A stretch of DNA of 13,433 nt from JAVVUQ01 sp036653075 (GCA_036653075.1 JAVVUQ010000040.1:1-13433), one strand, 5' to 3'. Positions 1-6,523 are shown, counted from the first letter of the stretch. Program-made: numbers and translations. Notes: generated by a model from the sequence alone, not told the origin.

Positions 1-201
1 TGTACAATTATATATGTTATTTAAATATTTTTTAAATTATTTATTTTATAAAACAGTAAAATATTAATATAATATTATATTTAAGATATATGAAAATAAT
101 AATATATAAAAAAATACAATTGACTATCTTATGCGGAATATAAATATAGCTGATATTAATAAATAAATTTTAAATGTAGTGGAGTTTTTAATTATAAATA
201 G

Positions 202-230
202 TTGACAATTAATCATTAATTGTTTATAAT
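202..230 (+). promoter_or_regulatory. sigma-A promoter of the ylxM-ffh operon
   Basis: The -35 box TTGACA (202-207) and the -10 box TATAAT (225-230) both match the consensus exactly, and the spacer is the optimal 17 bp. Transcription would start near 236-238, about 40 nt before ylxM. The 200 bases before it are AT-rich and hold no gene that I can see, so the SRP cluster appears to start its own transcription unit here rather than being read through from an upstream ftsY. Confidence 0.85.
205..223. promoter_or_regulatory. 19-bp perfect palindrome inside the promoter (candidate operator)
   Basis: The sequence acaattaat-c-attaattgt is an exact inverted repeat with 9-bp arms around one central base. 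It starts inside the -35 box and fills nearly the whole spacer up to the -10 box. A dimeric repressor bound here would block RNA polymerase. An AT-rich palindrome could arise by chance, but the exact symmetry and the position favour an operator. The regulator is unknown. Confidence 0.5.
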
Positions 231-238
231 GCTTAGGG

Positions 239-260
239 TGTAAAGCAGATAGGCTTTACA
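239..260 (+). promoter_or_regulatory. 5'-end hairpin of the ylxM leader
   Basis: The arms tgtaaagc (239-246) and gctttaca (253-260) pair over 8 bp around a 6-nt loop. The stem starts at the predicted mRNA 5' end and finishes two bases before the ribosome binding site AAGG (263-266). It could protect the transcript end or tune access to the ylxM start. Confidence 0.4.
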
Positions 261-274
261 GTAAGGTGCATATT

Positions 275-577
275 ATGAAAAATGAAAGGGATAGAGTGGC
301 AATAAGTATACTGTTGCAAACGTATGGCGGACTTTTAACAGATCGGCAACGTGAAATGACGGTGATGTACTATGATTGTGATGTTTCTTTTGGTGAGATT
401 GGCGTACAATATGGTGTTAGTAGGCAGGCTGTTCGAGATGCGGTTATGAAAACTGAAAAGATTTTAGTTGTAGCTGAACATAAAATTGGTATGATAGAGT
501 TAAAACGGGAAATAAATAGATTAGCGATTGAAATTGGTGAAAAAGCAAAAAAAATAGCAGAGCTAACGGAGATTTAA
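275..577 (+). CDS. ylxM: YlxM family SRP-associated helix-turn-helix protein
   Basis: This 100-residue protein belongs to the YlxM/UPF0122 family, which is encoded next to ffh in many Bacillota and is thought to modulate the signal recognition particle. The family hallmarks are visible: a start rich in hydrophobic and Tyr residues (LLQTYGGLLTDRQRE, about residues 14-27), then a sigma-70 region-4-like helix-turn-helix (SFGEIGVQYGVSRQAVRDAV, 38-57), then a charged helical tail. A GTG at 266 would add three residues. I chose the ATG at 275 because AAGG at 263-266 lies 8 nt upstream of it. The stop codon ends one base before the ffh start and the ffh ribosome binding site lies inside ylxM, so the two are probably co-translated. 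Confidence 0.9.
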   Translation: MKNERDRVAISILLQTYGGLLTDRQREMTVMYYDCDVSFGEIGVQYGVSRQAVRDAVMKTEKILVVAEHKIGMIELKREINRLAIEIGEKAKKIAELTEI

Positions 578-578
578 T

Positions 579-1907
579 ATGGCAGCATTCAATAGTTTGA
601 GTGAAAAAATAAACCACGTGTTTAGCAAGTTGACGAATAAAGGTCATTTGACTGAACTTGAGATAAAGCAAGCAATGCGTGAGGTGCGTATAGCGTTACT
701 TGAAGCGGACGTAAACCTTAATGTTGCAAAAAAGTTTATTAGTGATGTAACCGAGATAGCGATTGGCGATGAAGTTCTCAAGAGTTTGACGCCGGGGCAA
801 CAAGTTATAAAGATAGTAAATGAACAACTGACGGCATTATTGGGAAGCACTCAAAGTAAACTTGCTGTTTCGAGCAAGCTCCCCACTGTGATAATGATGT
901 GTGGATTACAAGGCGCAGGAAAAACCACAATGTGTGGAAAACTTGGTTTATATTTAACAAAGCAAGGAAAAAAACCATTGTTAACAGCTTGCGATATATA
1001 TCGACCTGCCGCTATTACGCAGCTTAAAGTGGTTGCGGAAAAAGCCAAAGTCGGATTTTTTGATGAGGGACAAATTAGTCCTATTAAAATAGCAAAAGAT
1101 GCAATAAATTATGCTAATAGTATGGGATATGACACTGTTATTTTAGATACGGCAGGGCGTTTGCATATCAATGAAGAATTGATGAACGAATTGAAAGAAA
1201 TTAAAAAAGCTGTTTCTGTTACGGAAACGCTGTTGACGGTTGATTCTATGACAGGTCAAGATGCTGTTACAGTAGCAGAAAGTTTTAACAACGCTTTAAA
1301 TATTACTGGCGTTATAATGACAAAATTAGACGGAGATACTCGAGGCGGCGCAACGCTTTCTATTAAAGCAGTAACAGGTAAGCCTATTAAATTTTGCGGT
1401 ACTGGCGAGAAGATTGAGGATATTGAAGCTTTTTATCCCGACAGAATGGCAAGTAGAATACTTGGTATGGGCGATGTATTAACCCTTATTGATAAAGCTC
1501 AAGCGGCTATTAGCGAAGAACAAGCGCTGAAAATGGCGCAAAAATTAAAGGATTCTTCTTTTGATTTAAACGATTTTATGGAGCAATTTGAAAGTTTGTC
1601 AAAAATGGGCGACTTAAATGACGTTTTAGGAATGTTACCGGGCGCTTCAAAAATGAAAATAGACAAAGATGCTAAAATTGACCCTAAAGAAATAGGACGT
1701 CTGAAAGCAATTATTAAAAGTATGACTATGGAAGAAAGAACATCTCCTAAGGTGCTTAATTATTCTCGACGTAAACGTATAGCCGCTGGCAGCGGAACTA
1801 CCGTTGCCGATGTAAATAAAATTGTTAAACAATATGAACAAATGAAGGAATTAATGAAACGCTTTTCAGGTAAAAAAGGAATGAAGGGATTTAAAATGCC
1901 CTTTTAA
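579..1907 (+). CDS. ffh: Signal recognition particle GTPase Ffh (SRP54)
   Basis: Ffh binds signal sequences and SRP RNA and, with the receptor FtsY, brings ribosomes making membrane or exported proteins to the Sec translocon. The 442 residues match the usual length. An N-terminal helical bundle (1-90) leads into the G domain, with P-loop GLQGAGKTT (109-117), DTAGR (190-194) and TKLDGDTRGG (248-257). The closing loop GTGEKIEDIEAF (274-285) follows. The Met-rich M domain (about 300-442) holds the SRP-RNA-binding helix-turn-helix segment RRKRIAAGSGTT and a basic, Met-rich tail ending KGMKGFKMPF. The ribosome binding site GGAG (568-571) lies 7 nt before the ATG. No SRP RNA gene is recognisable in the window. 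Confidence 0.98.
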   Translation: MAAFNSLSEKINHVFSKLTNKGHLTELEIKQAMREVRIALLEADVNLNVAKKFISDVTEIAIGDEVLKSLTPGQQVIKIVNEQLTALLGSTQSKLAVSSKLPTVIMMCGLQGAGKTTMCGKLGLYLTKQGKKPLLTACDIYRPAAITQLKVVAEKAKVGFFDEGQISPIKIAKDAINYANSMGYDTVILDTAGRLHINEELMNELKEIKKAVSVTETLLTVDSMTGQDAVTVAESFNNALNITGVIMTKLDGDTRGGATLSIKAVTGKPIKFCGTGEKIEDIEAFYPDRMASRILGMGDVLTLIDKAQAAISEEQALKMAQKLKDSSFDLNDFMEQFESLSKMGDLNDVLGMLPGASKMKIDKDAKIDPKEIGRLKAIIKSMTMEERTSPKVLNYSRRKRIAAGSGTTVADVNKIVKQYEQMKELMKRFSGKKGMKGFKMPF

Positions 1908-1914
1908 TACTAAT

Positions 1915-1941
1915 AGTTATATCTTAAATTAAGAAATAACT
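1915..1941. other. imperfect inverted repeat between ffh and rpsP
   Basis: Arms agttatatctta (1915-1926) and taagaaataact (1930-1941) pair over 12 positions with one mismatch around a 3-nt loop, just after the ffh stop. The stem is AT-rich and no clean T tract follows, so it is at best a weak terminator or an RNA-processing site. A TATAAT hexamer at 1960-1965 has no convincing -35 box. rpsP is therefore probably read through from the upstream promoter. Confidence 0.3.
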
Positions 1942-2004
1942 TTATTAATCGATATATTATATAATATATACAATATAAAAAGAAAAATCAAGGAGAATAG
2001 AAAG

Positions 2005-2268
2005 ATGGCAGTAAAAATGAGATTGGCAAGAATAGGAGATAATAAATCTCCGTACTATCGTATAGTTGTTTTAGACGGCAGAAAAGCTCGTAATGGCGAA
2101 TATGCGGATTTAGTCGGCACTTATAACCCACGCAGCAATCCTGTTGAGATTAAAATTGACGCTGAAAAAGCTAAGAAGTGGTTGTCTTGCGGCGTTCAGC
2201 CCACAGAAACCGTTAAAGGATTACTTGTTACACAAGGAATCATAGCTGCAAAAGCTAAGAAAGAGTAA
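2005..2268 (+). CDS. rpsP: 30S ribosomal protein bS16
   Basis: bS16 binds 16S rRNA in the 30S body and stabilises early assembly. The 87-residue protein has the family pattern from its first residues: MAVKMRLARIGDNKSPYYRI, then VVLDGRKARNGEYADLVGTYNP, then KAKKWLSCGVQPTETVKGLL near the end. The length is normal. A strong AAGGAG (1990-1995) lies 9 nt before the ATG. It opens the rpsP-khpA-rimM-trmD run that is widely conserved in bacteria, and khpA follows after only two bases. Confidence 0.98.
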   Translation: MAVKMRLARIGDNKSPYYRIVVLDGRKARNGEYADLVGTYNPRSNPVEIKIDAEKAKKWLSCGVQPTETVKGLLVTQGIIAAKAKKE

Positions 2269-2270
2269 TT

Positions 2271-2519
2271 ATGGTAGATCTTGTTAAGTATATTGTGGAA
2301 CAACTTGTGGATAACCCTGATGGCGTTCAAGTCGTTTCAAAAGAAGAAAATGGGATTGAAACTATAACAGTTTGCGTTGATAGCGACGATACTGGTAAAA
2401 TAATCGGTAAACAAGGCAGAATAGCTATGGCTATACGTACTGTTGTTAAAGCGGTGGGCGTTAAAAACAATAAGAAATACTCTGTTGAAATCGTAGACAA
2501 AATCGAACCTAAAGCATAA
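2271..2519 (+). CDS. khpA: KH-domain RNA-binding protein KhpA
   Basis: This 82-residue protein is essentially a single KH domain. The RNA-binding GxxG loop is GKQG (residues 46-49) within DTGKIIGKQGRIAMAIR, the signature of the YlqC/KhpA family. In other Bacillota KhpA pairs with KhpB (Jag/EloR) and influences cell division and RNA stability; that role is family knowledge and is not visible here. It starts two bases after rpsP stops, with only a purine-rich stretch (aagaaagag) in front, so translational coupling to rpsP is likely. Confidence 0.93.
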   Translation: MVDLVKYIVEQLVDNPDGVQVVSKEENGIETITVCVDSDDTGKIIGKQGRIAMAIRTVVKAVGVKNNKKYSVEIVDKIEPKA

Positions 2520-2526
2520 AAAGGTT

Positions 2527-2613
2527 AAAAAACGAAAGTATTTAGTGAATTAAAGATAAAAAACGAAAGTTTTTGAAAAGTCAAGAGAAACTTTTTTCAA
2601 AAAGTTTCTCTTG
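2527..2613 (+). promoter_or_regulatory. hairpin cluster in the rimM leader
   Basis: Three elements are packed between khpA and rimM. A 13-bp direct repeat, aaaaaacgaaagt, occurs at 2527-2539 and 2558-2570. The second copy continues into a hairpin with arms aaaaac/gttttt (2559-2564, 2569-2574) and a GAAA loop of the GNRA type. A perfect inverted repeat follows, caagagaaacttttt (2582-2596) and aaaaagtttctcttg (2599-2613), separated by 2 bases. Its left half can instead pair with tttttgaaaag (2570-2580), so exclusive folds are possible. No T tract follows the long stem, so it is not a standard terminator. It may control read-through or be a dispersed palindromic element. Confidence 0.5.
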
Positions 2614-2627
2614 TTATAAAGGGAGAT

Positions 2628-3134
2628 ATGGAAAAGATATTAGTTGGAAAGATAGTAAAGGCGCAAGGTATCAAGGGTGAGGTTAAGATAAAGGCTGAGC
2701 TTGATGATGAGAAGGCGTTTAAGCGGTTGAAGTATTTATATATTGGTGAGATGCGTACAGCGGTTAAGACGATGAGGTATTTAGAAGGATATGCATATGT
2801 AGGATTCTCCACGATAGTGGATAGAAACCAAGCTGAGGCGTTAAAGAACACAGAAGTTTACGCTGAAAAGGAGCAAATTATTTTAGAGCCTGACCAATAT
2901 TTTATTGATGATGTGATAGACAGTAAAGTTGTGCTTAGTGATGGAACAGTGGTAGGAATGCTCAAAGAAATAATGCAAAATTCATCAGCGGCAGATATTT
3001 ATGTAGTAGAAGAAGATGGAAAGCAGACGATGTTTCCGTTGTTGAAAGATTTAATTATTTCAATTGACATAAACAAAAAATTAATAATATTAGATAAAAA
3101 ACGTTTTGATGAGGTGGCGGTAAATGAGAATTGA
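2628..3134 (+). CDS. rimM: 16S rRNA maturation factor RimM
   Basis: RimM binds uS19 and helps mature the 3' domain of 16S rRNA in the 30S head. The 168-residue protein has the two expected beta-barrel parts. The N-terminal RimM domain begins EKILVGKIVKAQGIKGEVKI (residues 2-21). The C-terminal PRC-barrel domain (about 90-165) contains DQYFIDDVIDSKV and the typical FPLLKDLIISIDINKKLIIL stretch. GGGAG (2621-2625) lies very close to the ATG, but the start matches the family. Its last 11 bases overlap the trmD start, which implies tight co-translation. The leader carries the hairpin cluster described separately. Confidence 0.96.
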   Translation: MEKILVGKIVKAQGIKGEVKIKAELDDEKAFKRLKYLYIGEMRTAVKTMRYLEGYAYVGFSTIVDRNQAEALKNTEVYAEKEQIILEPDQYFIDDVIDSKVVLSDGTVVGMLKEIMQNSSAADIYVVEEDGKQTMFPLLKDLIISIDINKKLIILDKKRFDEVAVNEN

Positions 3135-3807
3135 CGTACTGACGTTATTCCCTGAGATGTTTTCTGCTTTAGAAAGTGGAATTATGGGAAAGGCGTTAAG
3201 CAACGGACTTATTGAGTTGAACAAGATAAATATACGTGATTTTTCTAAAGACAGACACAAAAAATGCGACGATTATGCTTTTGGAGGCGGCGCCGGTATG
3301 GTTATGCTTGCGCAGCCGATTTGTGATACTTTTAGAACAATTGACCCGAATCATAAAGGTTTGCATATTTATTTGTCGCCTAAAGGCAAACAATTAAATC
3401 AAGAAATGGTTATTGAACTTGCAAAAAATCCATATTTGATTTTGCTTTGCGGACATTACGAAGGCGTCGACCAAAGAGCTATTGATAAAAATATAGATAT
3501 TGAGATTTCGATTGGAGATTACGTGTTGATGGGCGGTGAGTTGCCCGCTATGGTGCTTATTGAAGCAGTAAGTCGATATATACCAAAAGTGCTGCACAGC
3601 GAAGAATCGACAGCAGAGGAAACTTTTATAGATAATTTATTAGAATATCCGCAATATACACGACCATTTGATTTTGAAGGAGATACAGCGCCAGATGTCC
3701 TCATTAGCGGCAACCACGAAAACGTAAAAAAATGGCGATATAACCAACGTGTTAAACTGACAGAAAAATTACGCCCAGATTTATTGAAAAAAAATAATAA
3801 AATTTAA
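3124..3807 (+). CDS. trmD: tRNA (guanine-N1)-methyltransferase TrmD, active-site Asp replaced by Glu
   Basis: TrmD uses S-adenosylmethionine to form m1G37 beside the anticodon, which prevents +1 frameshifts. The SPOUT trefoil-knot motifs are clear: LSPKGK (84-89), LLCGHYEGVDQR (107-118) and SIGDYVLMGGELPAM (129-143). The inter-domain and C-terminal parts follow (LEYPQYTRP 173-181, SGNH 195-198). At 227 residues it is somewhat short, with a trimmed C-terminus. Two sites differ from the family as I recall it. The usual EDSF stretch holding the general-base Asp reads EETF (165-168), putting Glu166 at the Asp position. The usual PYGGG is AFGGG (52-56). The partner Arg151 is kept. It overlaps rimM and has GAGGTGG just upstream. 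Confidence 0.96.
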   Translation: MRIDVLTLFPEMFSALESGIMGKALSNGLIELNKINIRDFSKDRHKKCDDYAFGGGAGMVMLAQPICDTFRTIDPNHKGLHIYLSPKGKQLNQEMVIELAKNPYLILLCGHYEGVDQRAIDKNIDIEISIGDYVLMGGELPAMVLIEAVSRYIPKVLHSEESTAEETFIDNLLEYPQYTRPFDFEGDTAPDVLISGNHENVKKWRYNQRVKLTEKLRPDLLKKNNKI

Positions 3808-3860
3808 AATTAAGCGTATAAGTTAAACTCAAAATGTAACAGAAATTAATATCCTTTAAC

Positions 3861-3944
3861 GTAAATAGAATTTAACGCAAGTAAATAGAAAGCAACGTAA
3901 ATAGAATTTAACGCAAGTAAATAGAAAGCAACGCAAATAGAATT
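3861..3944. repeat. 36-bp tandem repeat, 2.3 copies
   Basis: The unit runs from 3861 to 3896, is repeated exactly at 3897-3932, and a partial third copy reaches 3944. Each unit contains two related halves beginning gtaaatagaa, so it looks like an older internal duplication that was duplicated again. It lies in the 324-bp gap between trmD and rbgA, where most Bacillota carry rplS. There are no spacers, so it is not a CRISPR array. Confidence 0.85.
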
Positions 3945-3982
3945 ATATTAATATTATTGTAATTTAACATTGTTTACATCCA

Positions 3983-4043
3983 AATATTTCAATTAAAAAT
4001 GAAATATAATTAATATTTATGCAAAACAAAAAATTGAAATATT
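3983..4043 (+). promoter_or_regulatory. alternative hairpins upstream of rbgA
   Basis: The segment atatttcaatt (3984-3994) has two possible partners: tgaaatat at 4000-4007 (8 bp, 8-nt loop) and aattgaaatatt at 4032-4043 (12 bp when extended to 3983). Both cannot form at once, as in an attenuator. The stems are pure AT-rich sequence, so chance is a real alternative. A TATAAT hexamer (4005-4010) overlaps this segment but lacks a well-placed -35 box. The rest of the trmD-rbgA gap holds only the 36-bp repeat. Confidence 0.3.
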
Positions 4044-4131
4044 GATTATCATTATAGATGTTATAATTGATATAAAGATTAAAAAGTTTGCAGATGACGC
4101 AGTTTTTGAAATTGCAAAAAGGGAGAAAATT

Positions 4132-4962
4132 ATGAATATTCAGTGGTTTCCGGGGCATATGACCAAAGCGGTGCGGCTTATTGAAGAAAACCTTAAGCTT
4201 GTAGATGTAGTAGGTTATGTGTTGGATTCACGTGCGCCGTCGGCGTGTTTTAATCCTATTTTTGATAAGATAGTAGGCGACAAATCGGTTGTTTATATTC
4301 TCAATAAAAGTGATTTAGCAGATATGGCGAAATTGCAAGCGTTTGCCTATAACTTAAAAAAGGAAGGAAAGGTAGTAGTTACAATAAACGCTGCAAATGG
4401 AAACAGTGTAAAAGGCGTAGCTGAAGCGTTCAAAGAGGCGAGCAAAGTTAGAATTGAAAAGTTTAAAAGCAAAGGTATTTATCGTCCGACACGAGCGATG
4501 ATTATTGGAGTGCCAAATTGTGGAAAGAGTACTATAATTAATGCGTTGTGCGGCAGAAAAGCTACGATAACGGGCGATAAACCAGGTGTTACGAAAGGAA
4601 AGCAGTGGGTGCGATTAACGGACGGTTTAGAATTGTTGGATACTCCAGGAACGTTATGGGGACGTTTTGACGATGAAAAAGATGCGAGGCATTTGCTTTA
4701 TATAGGAAGTATAAAAGACGATATAGCTGATATTGAGGAGATTGCGCCCTATTTAATGGACGAACTTAAACTTTTATATCCGAACGAATTAAAAGTTAGG
4801 TATAAATTTGAAACACTTGATAAAAGCGGATTGCAACTTTTGACGGATTTATGTATAATGCGCAGTTTTACGCTTAAGGGCGGTGAGATTGACATTGAAA
4901 GGGGCGCAAGGTCGCTACTTGATGAATTTAGAAAGGGCAAAATTGGCAAAATTTCCTTTTAA
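4132..4962 (+). CDS. rbgA: Ribosome biogenesis GTPase RbgA (YlqF)
   Basis: RbgA is a circularly permuted GTPase that acts late in 50S subunit assembly. The motif order in this 276-residue protein shows the permutation: G4 NKSD (58-61) comes first, then G1 GVPNCGKST (126-134), the G2 region KPGVTKGKQW (150-159) and G3 DTPG (170-173). The N-terminus INIQWFPGHM-type motif (here MNIQWFPGHMTKA) is characteristic. The C-terminal RNA-binding part ends with GGEIDIERGARSLLDEFRKG. The reading frame is open back to a TTG at 4042. I chose the ATG at 4132 because GGGAG (4121-4125) precedes it and the family starts here. rnhB begins close behind. Confidence 0.96.
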   Translation: MNIQWFPGHMTKAVRLIEENLKLVDVVGYVLDSRAPSACFNPIFDKIVGDKSVVYILNKSDLADMAKLQAFAYNLKKEGKVVVTINAANGNSVKGVAEAFKEASKVRIEKFKSKGIYRPTRAMIIGVPNCGKSTIINALCGRKATITGDKPGVTKGKQWVRLTDGLELLDTPGTLWGRFDDEKDARHLLYIGSIKDDIADIEEIAPYLMDELKLLYPNELKVRYKFETLDKSGLQLLTDLCIMRSFTLKGGEIDIERGARSLLDEFRKGKIGKISF

Positions 4963-4995
4963 ATGAATAATAGTATAAAACACAATGGTGACAAA

Positions 4996-5625
4996 ATGGT
5001 TTATTTAGATTATGAAAAACAACAGCAAGCTTTAGGTTTTGAACATATTTGCGGCGTTGACGAAGCTGGTAGAGGTTCGCTTTGCGGTCCAGTTGTCGTG
5101 TCTTGCGTAGAGATGCCACTTAAAACTGAATTTATTATTGATGGCGTTGACGATAGCAAAAAATTATCGGAAAAAAAGCGTAATCAATTGTATCTTAAGA
5201 TTATTAAATGCGCAATCGATTATAAAATTGCTGTTGTCGATAACTTTATTATTGATGATATAAATATTTTGGAAGCTACTAAACTTGGTATGCGTGATGT
5301 TATCAATTCTATGTCTAATATTGACATAGCTTTAATTGACGCAGTAAAATTAGAGGGCATCAAATGCCAATCTTTATCCATTATTCACGGCGACGCAAAT
5401 AGTTATAGTATTGCCGCAGCCAGCATTTTGGCTAAGGTTACAAGAGATAAAATGATGGTAGAATTTGATAAATTATACAACGGATACGGCTTTGCAAAAA
5501 ACAAAGGGTACGGGACAAAAGAACATATCGCAAAAATAGCTGAATTAGGACTATGCCCGATACATAGAATTACATTTACAAAAAAATTTGTAAAAAACAA
5601 CGAAAATATTGTTATAAACAAATAA
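4996..5625 (+). CDS. rnhB: Ribonuclease HII
   Basis: RNase HII cleaves the RNA strand of RNA-DNA hybrids and starts removal of single ribonucleotides from DNA. The catalytic set is present. Counting from the ATG at 4996, these are Asp22-Glu23 in GVDEAGRG, Asp115 in LIDA and Asp133 in HGDANSYS. They are followed by the signature SIAAASILAKVTRD, then GYGTKEH and the HRITFTKKF end motif. An in-frame ATG at 4963, directly after the rbgA stop, would add 11 residues but has no ribosome binding site. GGTGA (4987-4991) favours 4996. The rbgA-rnhB pairing is typical of Bacillota. Confidence 0.95.
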   Translation: MVYLDYEKQQQALGFEHICGVDEAGRGSLCGPVVVSCVEMPLKTEFIIDGVDDSKKLSEKKRNQLYLKIIKCAIDYKIAVVDNFIIDDINILEATKLGMRDVINSMSNIDIALIDAVKLEGIKCQSLSIIHGDANSYSIAAASILAKVTRDKMMVEFDKLYNGYGFAKNKGYGTKEHIAKIAELGLCPIHRITFTKKFVKNNENIVINK

Positions 5626-5681
5626 AAAAACATTTATTATTGTCATTTTGATTATTTGTATTACTTTTATTTAATGTATAA

Positions 5682-5750
5682 GTTGCGATATGAATTAATC
5701 ACGATATGAATTAGTTGCAATGATATTTCGTTACGGTATGAATTAGTTGC
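5682..5750. repeat. degenerate repeats of a cgatatgaattagttgc-like unit
   Basis: Three related copies lie in the 171-bp gap between rnhB and yraN: gttgcgatatgaatta (5682-5697), acgatatgaattagttgc (5701-5718) and acggtatgaattagttgc (5733-5750). Spacing is uneven and the copies differ by a few bases, so this looks like an older, decayed tandem duplication. No promoter or terminator is evident in the gap. Confidence 0.6.
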
Positions 5751-5796
5751 GAGAATAATTTGTTGGTATGGTTAAAGCGAGATATAGGTGAAAAAT

Positions 5797-6159
5797 ATGT
5801 TTATTCCGATTAACAAAAGAGCTGTTGGAAATCAAGGTGAGTTGCAAGCTGTAAAATTTATGAAAAATCAAGGATTTAAGATTTTGCAACGCAACTATTT
5901 AATTGTGGGCGGCGAGATTGATATTGTTTGTTTTAAAAAACCTGATTTGTACGTTTTTGTCGAGGTAAAACTACGTACTAATAGCTCGTTTGGTAGAGGA
6001 GTAGATTCCATTACAACACAAAAAAAACAAGCGTTAATAAAATGCGCTCAATGTTATTTACTTGCGCATCATTTAGCTAATGTGAACGCTCGTTTCGATG
6101 TCATTGAATTTAATGAGGATATTATTACTTGGTACGAAAACGCTTTTGAAATTAATTAA
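5797..6159 (+). CDS. yraN: YraN family (UPF0102) nuclease-fold protein
   Basis: This 120-residue protein belongs to the YraN/UPF0102 family, a PD-(D/E)xK restriction-endonuclease-like fold of uncertain function that is often found near rnhB. Visible motifs are GNQGELQAVKFMKNQGFKIL (11-30, with the conserved Glu15), QRNYLIVGGEIDIV (31-44) and the core VFVEVKLR (53-60) with Glu56 and Lys58. Near the end NARFDVIEF matches the usual RFDV. Asp42, Glu56 and Lys58 are the likely metal-site residues by family comparison. A GTG at 5788 is in frame, but it lies inside AGGTGA (5786-5791), the probable ribosome binding site of the ATG at 5797. Confidence 0.92.
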   Translation: MFIPINKRAVGNQGELQAVKFMKNQGFKILQRNYLIVGGEIDIVCFKKPDLYVFVEVKLRTNSSFGRGVDSITTQKKQALIKCAQCYLLAHHLANVNARFDVIEFNEDIITWYENAFEIN

Positions 6160-6207
6160 ATTATGCGCGTCAATAATTATTTAAGAGATTTTTTGAAAAG
6201 TTTCTAT

Positions 6208-6412
6208 AATTATTAAATTTTCGTATAAATATAATTATTAAATTTTCGTATAAATATNNNNNNNNNNNNNNNNNNNNNNNNNNNNNNNNNNNNNNNNNNN
6301 NNNNNNNNNNNNNNNNNNNNNNNNNNNNNNNNNNNNNNNNNNNNNNNNNNNNNNNNNTCTATAATTATTAAATTTTCGTATAAATATAATTATTAAATTT
6401 TCGTATAAATAT
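6208..6412. repeat. 25-bp tandem repeat interrupted by the assembly gap
   Basis: The 25-bp unit aattattaaa-ttttcgtata-aatat occurs twice before the Ns (6208-6257) and twice after (6363-6412). Two diverged copies follow to about 6470 (aattattaaagcttatatg and aattattgaag stretches). The true copy number is unknown because the Ns fall inside the array. The 431-bp stretch from 6160 to 6590 otherwise holds only the gap and the promoter of the next gene. Confidence 0.85.
6258..6357. other. assembly gap, 100 Ns
   Basis: Exactly 100 Ns, the usual placeholder for unknown length. The 55 bases before the gap (6203-6257) are identical to the 55 bases after it (6358-6412). This suggests two contigs overlapping by one assembly k-mer at an unresolved tandem repeat, not missing genes. 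Confidence 0.95.
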
Positions 6413-6494
6413 TAATTATTAAAGCTTATATGTAAATATTAATTATTGAAGTTTAAGTGTAAGTGGAAATATTTTTATAATTAAAAAGTAACAG

Positions 6495-6523
6495 TTGCAA
6501 TAAAGTAAATAATATGTTATACT
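6495..6523 (+). promoter_or_regulatory. extended -10 promoter of the sliding-clamp gene
   Basis: TTGCAA (6495-6500) and TATACT (6518-6523) are separated by 17 bp, and a TG at 6515-6516 gives an extended -10 (TGtTATACT). The predicted start is near 6530, about 60 nt before the ATG. The clamp gene therefore has its own promoter and does not depend on the upstream cluster. Confidence 0.75.

Noticed and set aside
120..146. A second promoter upstream (TTGACT with TATAAA or TAAATA)
   Set aside because: The possible spacers are only 13-15 bp and the -10 matches are weak, so it is far inferior to the consensus promoter at 202-230.
1..201. A possible SRP RNA or other small RNA near ffh
   Set aside because: No conserved SRP RNA loop sequence or GC-containing helix is visible, and the stretch is featureless AT-rich DNA.
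3861..3944. Regular repeats resembling a CRISPR array
   Set aside because: The copies are directly adjacent with no unique spacers, there are too few units and no cas gene is present. The same holds for the 25-, 32- and 41-bp arrays.
4042..4131. Longer RbgA start from a TTG at 4042
   Set aside because: The 30 extra residues are unlike the family, and GGGAG is well placed for the ATG at 4132 (MNIQWFPGHM).
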